Source: COE1 sp964445375 | GTDB taxonomy: Bacteria; Bacillota; Clostridia; Lachnospirales; Lachnospiraceae | Assembly (NCBI GenBank): GCA_964445375.1 | Contig: CAYUKO010000084.1 | Location: 1-17,379 of the forward strand | DNA: 17,379 nucleotides | Direction of reading: 5' to 3' | Shown here: positions 13,211 through 17,379 of the stretch, piece by piece | How positions within the stretch are numbered: the first letter of the stretch is position 1 | Layout: the number at the start of each line of letters is the position of its first letter | Notes under the pieces: generated by a model | Database searches by the model: none | Told to the model about the DNA's origin: nothing | The model's input: only the letters and a program-made list of their open reading frames with translations | Position numbers and translations under genes: made by a program

Positions 13211-14805
13211 TAGTTCAATAATGTTACGATGCCCTGCTGATTCTTGTTAGCCTGACTAAGCATTGCTTGTCCTGCCTGTTCAAGAATACTTGAGTTAGAG
13301 TAAGAAACCATTTCTTCTGACATGTCGGTATCACGAATCTGGGATTCGGATGCTTGTGTATTTTCTACTACGTTATCCAGATTTTTTTCAGCGTGCTCCA
13401 GTCGGTTCTGATATGCGCCCATACGGCTGCGATGTGTGGAGAGTGCTTTTAGACTGCGATTCAATATTTCAATGGATTCGGTAGCGAGATCTTGAGTGAG
13501 AACACATACTCTGTTTAATTCTAGAGAGTCAATGCTCATGGTAGGTAAGTCGATCATCACTTTATTCGTTCTGTCTGATTCAGCACCGGCATGAATACTG
13601 GTATCTTTTTCTTCAAGCTTTGTATGAATAATGAGCCTGTTAATAGGCTCTTCCCTTGCCTCAGCTTCGGTTCCAAAGGAACCGTCAGAGGTTCTTGGCT
13701 TTAAGCTGAAAGTAGAACAGCCGGAACCTGTTCCTGTGTTTGATAATATGTAGAATTTACCAGTGCCCTTTAAGTAGGTATAGCTTGTATAGTGACTTAT
13801 TAGGTTAGAATCTGCATTTTGCCCGGCTGTGTTAATAGCATCAATGAGGGATTCGCAGATTGTTTCACCTAGAGTACAAGAGGCGTCAGTAGCTTTCTTA
13901 TTCTCATAATTGTTCCATAAGTCTTGAATATTTAATTTGATAATTTCGAAGGTAACAGGCTGGCTGGTTGTTGAGTTGGATGTAGTATGTTTTTGGTATG
14001 AATAAGAGGTTCCTGCTGCAGTTTTTTGTGTATTTCCTTCGTTTTTTGAGAATTTGACGCCATAGAATTTGTTGGTGCATTGACTGCATGAACTGTCAAA
14101 TCCTTGTCCCCATAAGAGCTTTTCTAATTCTTCTGCGGAATTGGCTTGGATTCCGGAGAAGTCAATCCAGGCGCAATGATAGGTTTCCTGATCGGTCAGT
14201 GGTTTACTTGCGTTTTCCCAAGTACCGAGGCTTAAGTCGTATAGCAAGGTATCGCCCAGATTACCGCCGGTATAAGCAGTGACGCCGTTAACATTTCCAA
14301 GTCCGTCACCGATATAAGGTTCTTCTTCGTAATATCTTGTTCCAATCTGCTGATATTCAATACCATCAAGTGACAGAATAGGAGTTTCATTTCCTTTGAA
14401 GAGATAAAGTTCATTGAACTTCGTGGTTTCGATGATACGACCGCATTCGGTAACAATCTGGTCAATTTCCATCTGTATATACTCCCGGTCTGTGTCAGAG
14501 TTGGTACCGTTAGCGGCTTGAATGCTTAGTTCATTCATGCGATGTATCATATCGTGCATTTCCGCTATGGCTCCATCGGCAACTTTACAAAGAGATATGC
14601 CATCTTCAATATTTGTGGTTGCACGTGTTAAGCCTCGGATTTGTTTTCGCATCTTTTCTGAAATAGATAACCCTGCAGCGTCATCTGCACCGCGATTAAT
14701 GCGGTAACCACTGGAAAGTTTTTCGCTTTCTTTGCTTTTTTGCTCTGTGGTGATATTAAGCTGACGCTGGGCGTTCATTGCACTTATATTGTGTTGTACG
14801 ACCAT
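13210..14805 (-). CDS. Cysteine-rich flagellin (nine Cys) with a large variable domain
   Basis: A 531-residue flagellin. The N-terminal D0-D1 (MVVQHNISAMNAQRQLN, EKLSSGYRINRGADDAAGL) and C-terminal D1-D0 (HRSRMGAYQNRLEH, ESQIRDTDMSEEM) are canonical. Nine cysteines occur at 73, 121, 211, 240, 243, 310, 317, 363 and 434; six lie in the variable domain, including a CSQC motif (240-243) and AWIDFSG / GQGFDSSC segments. The 482-residue flagellin has none, and Cys is generally scarce in flagellins. The extra domain spans about 205-370; I do not recognise its function. The TLR5 contact segment is altered: IHRMNELSIQAANGTN. The ribosome site is AAAAGGGGAG and a sigma-28-like promoter lies about 35 bases upstream. 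It converges with the flagellinolysin. Confidence 0.93.
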   Translation of the reverse strand: MVVQHNISAMNAQRQLNITTEQKSKESEKLSSGYRINRGADDAAGLSISEKMRKQIRGLTRATTNIEDGISLCKVADGAIAEMHDMIHRMNELSIQAANGTNSDTDREYIQMEIDQIVTECGRIIETTKFNELYLFKGNETPILSLDGIEYQQIGTRYYEEEPYIGDGLGNVNGVTAYTGGNLGDTLLYDLSLGTWENASKPLTDQETYHCAWIDFSGIQANSAEELEKLLWGQGFDSSCSQCTNKFYGVKFSKNEGNTQKTAAGTSYSYQKHTTSNSTTSQPVTFEIIKLNIQDLWNNYENKKATDASCTLGETICESLIDAINTAGQNADSNLISHYTSYTYLKGTGKFYILSNTGTGSGCSTFSLKPRTSDGSFGTEAEAREEPINRLIIHTKLEEKDTSIHAGAESDRTNKVMIDLPTMSIDSLELNRVCVLTQDLATESIEILNRSLKALSTHRSRMGAYQNRLEHAEKNLDNVVENTQASESQIRDTDMSEEMVSYSNSSILEQAGQAMLSQANKNQQGIVTLLN

Positions 14806-14839
14806 AAGAACTCCCCTTTTCTTTTCTTCTATATAAAAT

Positions 14840-14865
14840 ATATCGGATGATAAGAGGTAAACTTA
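14840..14865 (-). promoter_or_regulatory. Sigma-28-like promoter of the cysteine-rich flagellin
   Basis: On the minus strand TCCGATAT (14847-14840) is one base from GCCGATAT, and TAAG (14865-14862) precedes it by 14 bases. The leader is only about 30 bases, with no copy of the long leader of the switch flagellins. Confidence 0.65.
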
Positions 14866-14925
14866 ATGAATTGCAAATAAAAATGCATATAAAGATGCAA
14901 AAATACATACAATAACAAAAATATA

Positions 14926-14954
14926 TTGTTTTTAGCAGAAAACTATGATACTAT
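14926..14954 (+). promoter_or_regulatory. Housekeeping-type promoter for the vWA/TIG gene
   Basis: TTGTTT (14926-14931), 17 bases, TACTAT (14949-14954). It predicts a start near 14961 and a leader of about 160 bases. I see no sigma-28 match here, so this gene may not follow the flagellar regulon. Confidence 0.5.
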
Positions 14955-14959
14955 TAATA

Positions 14960-15079
14960 ATAGCAATGGAGATTGCTATAAGGGTGGAGTTATAAACGAG
15001 TATAATAATAAATATATAAGGACGGTCATGTTGATGTAGTTTAATTATTACTGCATTTTTTGATATGTCCTTATTTTTA
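14960..15079 (+). promoter_or_regulatory. Structured leader with terminator-like hairpin (possible attenuator)
   Basis: ATAGCAAT (14960-14967) pairs perfectly with ATTGCTAT (14972-14979) around GGAG. Further on ATAAGGAC (15016-15023) pairs with GTCCTTAT (15067-15074), enclosing a second helix ATGTAGT / ACTGCAT, and is followed by TTTTT. A terminator-like structure between promoter and gene suggests attenuation or an unrecognised riboswitch. It does not match the c-di-GMP-I or -II consensus as I know them. Confidence 0.45.
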
Positions 15080-15120
15080 TGCAAATGATTGAAGGAGATA
15101 AATAGGAGGAGGGAATTAGA

Positions 15121-17247
15121 ATGAAACAAAAATTTGAGAAAGGACTTGCACTAATATTGATGCTTTGCATGATAGTGTTAAGCATACCGGTGATGGAAGT
15201 CAGTGCGGCAAGTACAACGCAGTTAAATGCAGATATTGTTCTGAATAAGAATGAAATGTATGAGGATGAAACATTTACAGTAAAAGTTTCACTTAATGGT
15301 CTACCGTATGATGAAAAAGAAGAACCAAATGATGTCATTTTGGTTTTGGACAAATCAGGTAGTATGAGAAGTGATTTTGAAAATTTGAGAAATGCAGCAA
15401 AAAAATTTGTAAATGAAGTACTCACTAAGAAGGATAGAGCTCATCGAATTGGCATAGTGGCTTTTGGTGATGATGCCGAGACATGCGAAATAACAACTGA
15501 TTTGGCAGAATTAGTTACATTTTTAGATTCTTTAGTTTGTGACGGTGGTTCAACACAAACAGGAACAGGTATTGAGGCAGCAATGAAATTATTACAAAAA
15601 AAGAGAAGTAATGCAACAGGGGCTATTGTTTTAATGACAGATGGAATGAATTCGGATGGTGATGTAGCATATGAAAAGGCAGAAAAAGCGAAGAAGACTA
15701 GATATGTATTTTATACGGTAGCTTTTTGTAATCAGAATACGGAAGCTGATAAAGTATTAAGGAAGATGGCAACATCGGAAACAGATCATTATTCAGTATT
15801 CTATTCTGTTCAATTAAGTAGTGTATATGATTCAATTTCAACAAAGATAGGTTCTGTGAATCCTAGAGATATAGTTGTTACGCAGGTAATAAATGAACCA
15901 TTTGAATTAGTAGATGGATCAACAGCCAATAATATTCCGTTACCACAAATAAAAGGAAATACTTTGGTATGGTCTATGAATCAATTAGGAGGTTCTTTAG
16001 AACTTCCATATGAAATAAAACTAAAGGATGGTTCAAGTGTAGGTACGTATACAGTTGGAACGGGTTATGTACAATATACAGACCATAATGGAGGAACACA
16101 GTTACTTCATATGCCGGAATATAGTATAGAAGTTAAGACCAGAGAACCAATAATTACGTCAATAACTCCTAATTCTGTGCTAAGTGGTAATGCGGATGCT
16201 ATGACAATAACAGGTAATTATTTTAAAACTGGTGCCGAGGTATATGTAGGTACAACAAAGGTAAGCAATCCTGTAGTTGTAGATGAGAATACCATAAATT
16301 TTGTAATGCCTGATTATCCAATGGGAACCGTATCAGTAAGAGTGGTAAATCCTGATGGAAAGCAGGCATCGTCAACCATTACAGTGCAGTCTAATATACA
16401 AATTACGAATATTCAGGCAAATAATTGTATTGAGGGAGAAAGTCCGATTATAACAATAACCGGAACTGGATTTTATGGAAAAGTAAAGACGATAAAAGTA
16501 ATGGTCGGTACAAAGTATGCCACTATAAAATCAGTAACAGGTTCAACTCAAATAACTTGTCAGCTTCCGAGTAGTCTTACAGCAGGAGTATATGATGTAG
16601 TAGTAATGAATGCAAGTAATAAGGGGACTGTAACGGAAGTTGGTGGATTTACAGTTAATCCAAAATCAATTCCGGTAATCGAAATTGATTCTGTAAGTCC
16701 TAGTGTTTATGTAGAGAATACTAAAAATACAATAACTATAATAGGAAAGGGATTTTATAAAGCGGCTAATAGTCTTAAGATAAAAGTTGGTGATAAATTT
16801 GCAACAGTTAATACTTCTGTGAAAACCGATGATGGTTGTATTATTACATGCACAGTTCCGTCATCATTGAGTGAAGGTACACATGATGTTACGGTAACAA
16901 ATAAGCAAGGTACAGTAATTGCTACAAAATCGCAAGCTTATATAAGGCATCCGAGTCTGGTTCCAGTACCGGAGATAAGTGAAGTGATACCAGCAGCTAT
17001 TTCATCAACAAATGATGTTGTAACTATCAATGGAACAGGATTTACAGATAAGATTAGTCTTGTAAAAGTAGAATTGGTAAATACAGTAACGGGAGTAACA
17101 AAATATGCTACGGTTGATTCTGCTAGTAAAACACAGTTTTTGATTAGGATACCTTCTTCGCTACCAGCAGGAAGGTATGATGTAAGAGTAATTAATTATG
17201 GTGGAGTTGTTCTTGAAAAATCAGATGCATTAGAAATTAATTGGTAG
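15121..17247 (+). CDS. Secreted von Willebrand A domain / four-IPT-TIG-repeat protein, probable adhesin
   Basis: This 708-residue protein begins with a signal peptide (MKQKFEKGLALILMLCMIVL, cleavage probably near SAAS). A vWA domain covers about residues 70-250: the MIDAS metal site DKSGS at 77-81, Thr near 145-149 in GGSTQTGTG, and Asp174 in MTDGMNSDGD. Four immunoglobulin-like IPT/TIG repeats follow at about 343-424, 426-513, 519-610 and 616-706, each starting ITSITPNS-like and ending with a PSSL-AG-YDV strand. There is no LPXTG or membrane anchor, and it ends in ALEINW, so it is probably released or bound non-covalently. vWA plus TIG proteins usually bind host or matrix ligands. The ribosome site AGGAGGAGGG is strong. 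No flagellar motif links it to its neighbours. Confidence 0.88.
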   Translation: MKQKFEKGLALILMLCMIVLSIPVMEVSAASTTQLNADIVLNKNEMYEDETFTVKVSLNGLPYDEKEEPNDVILVLDKSGSMRSDFENLRNAAKKFVNEVLTKKDRAHRIGIVAFGDDAETCEITTDLAELVTFLDSLVCDGGSTQTGTGIEAAMKLLQKKRSNATGAIVLMTDGMNSDGDVAYEKAEKAKKTRYVFYTVAFCNQNTEADKVLRKMATSETDHYSVFYSVQLSSVYDSISTKIGSVNPRDIVVTQVINEPFELVDGSTANNIPLPQIKGNTLVWSMNQLGGSLELPYEIKLKDGSSVGTYTVGTGYVQYTDHNGGTQLLHMPEYSIEVKTREPIITSITPNSVLSGNADAMTITGNYFKTGAEVYVGTTKVSNPVVVDENTINFVMPDYPMGTVSVRVVNPDGKQASSTITVQSNIQITNIQANNCIEGESPIITITGTGFYGKVKTIKVMVGTKYATIKSVTGSTQITCQLPSSLTAGVYDVVVMNASNKGTVTEVGGFTVNPKSIPVIEIDSVSPSVYVENTKNTITIIGKGFYKAANSLKIKVGDKFATVNTSVKTDDGCIITCTVPSSLSEGTHDVTVTNKQGTVIATKSQAYIRHPSLVPVPEISEVIPAAISSTNDVVTINGTGFTDKISLVKVELVNTVTGVTKYATVDSASKTQFLIRIPSSLPAGRYDVRVINYGGVVLEKSDALEINW

Positions 17248-17258
17248 TTATATGGTAT

Positions 17259-17296
17259 AAAAACGAGCGTAAAATATGAACGCTCGTTTTTATTTT
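17259..17296 (+). terminator. Intrinsic terminator after the vWA/TIG gene
   Basis: AAAAACGAGCG (17259-17269) pairs with CGCTCGTTTTT (17281-17291), followed by ATTTT. The stem is A-T flanked on both sides, so it could also serve a minus-strand gene from the right. Confidence 0.85.
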
Positions 17297-17379
17297 GCTT
17301 TTAAATAAAAAAATAAAAAAAACTAGTATCTGTTCAGAACCCCTTCTGGCTCAATGACCAGTTGTTGTGTAAAACAGAG

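Noticed and set aside
15048..15425. 125-residue minus-strand frame at the start of the vWA gene
   Set aside because: Antisense to the signal peptide and vWA domain; no ribosome site or family features.
1..17379. CRISPR array or tRNA/rRNA genes
   Set aside because: No regularly spaced short direct repeats and no tRNA or rRNA landmark sequences were found.
17297..17379. End of a gene entering from the right on the minus strand
   Set aside because: Minus-strand frames are open for only about 15-18 codons from the edge before a stop. That is too short to assign, so it is left uncalled, though a transposase tail is possible.

Overview
This is low-GC Firmicutes DNA, most likely from a motile Lachnospiraceae gut anaerobe (Roseburia / Agathobacter / Lachnospira-like). 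The evidence is MVVQHN-type flagellins, GGAGG ribosome sites, TAAA / GCCGATAT (SigD, sigma-28) promoters, a flagellin-with-protease gene, and the Rpn-family PD-(D/E)XK 'transposase' proteins common in that family. The genus cannot be fixed from the sequence. The window is an accessory flagellin locus: three full-length flagellins (one a flagellinolysin), one truncated at the left edge, one 120-residue mini-flagellin, and the flaG-fliD-fliS-flgN cap/chaperone operon.

Positions 1-5300 look like a DNA-inversion switch. Two divergent flagellin genes (partial at 1-52 minus; 3747-5195 plus) face away from a central segment. Their leaders are inverted copies of each other. The inner ends of these copies are a perfect 23-bp inverted repeat (251-273 and 3300-3322), where homology stops abruptly on the inner side. 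Inside lie two tandemly duplicated Rpn-type nucleases (500-1387, 1606-2493), a FimB-sized tyrosine recombinase (2586-3176) whose ribosome site sits in a hairpin, and one near-perfect sigma-28 promoter (3256-3282) pointing out toward the right-hand flagellin. No comparable promoter faces the left flagellin. Inversion between the 23-bp sites would move the promoter from one flagellin to the other, as Salmonella Hin does, but with a tyrosine recombinase. This is inferred from layout.

Positions 5300-7300 hold a Phd/YefM-ParE-type toxin-antitoxin pair with an operator palindrome in its promoter, then Rpn-family debris: a 5'-truncated remnant, a small antitoxin-like ORF, and a free-standing second copy of the Rpn C-terminal tail.

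Positions 7260-13200 are the late flagellar operons. A sigma-28-like promoter precedes flaG-fliD-fliS-flgN-like, closed by a terminator. A second sigma-28 promoter drives the mini-flagellin (only D0-like ends) and, 3 bases later, the flagellinolysin (HEMVH protease domain in the variable region). A bidirectional terminator separates this from a convergent third flagellin with nine cysteines, which has its own sigma-28-like promoter.

Positions 14870-17300 hold a structured leader with a possible attenuator, then a secreted von Willebrand A / IPT-TIG protein, perhaps an adhesin, and its terminator. The last 80 bases contain no gene I can call.
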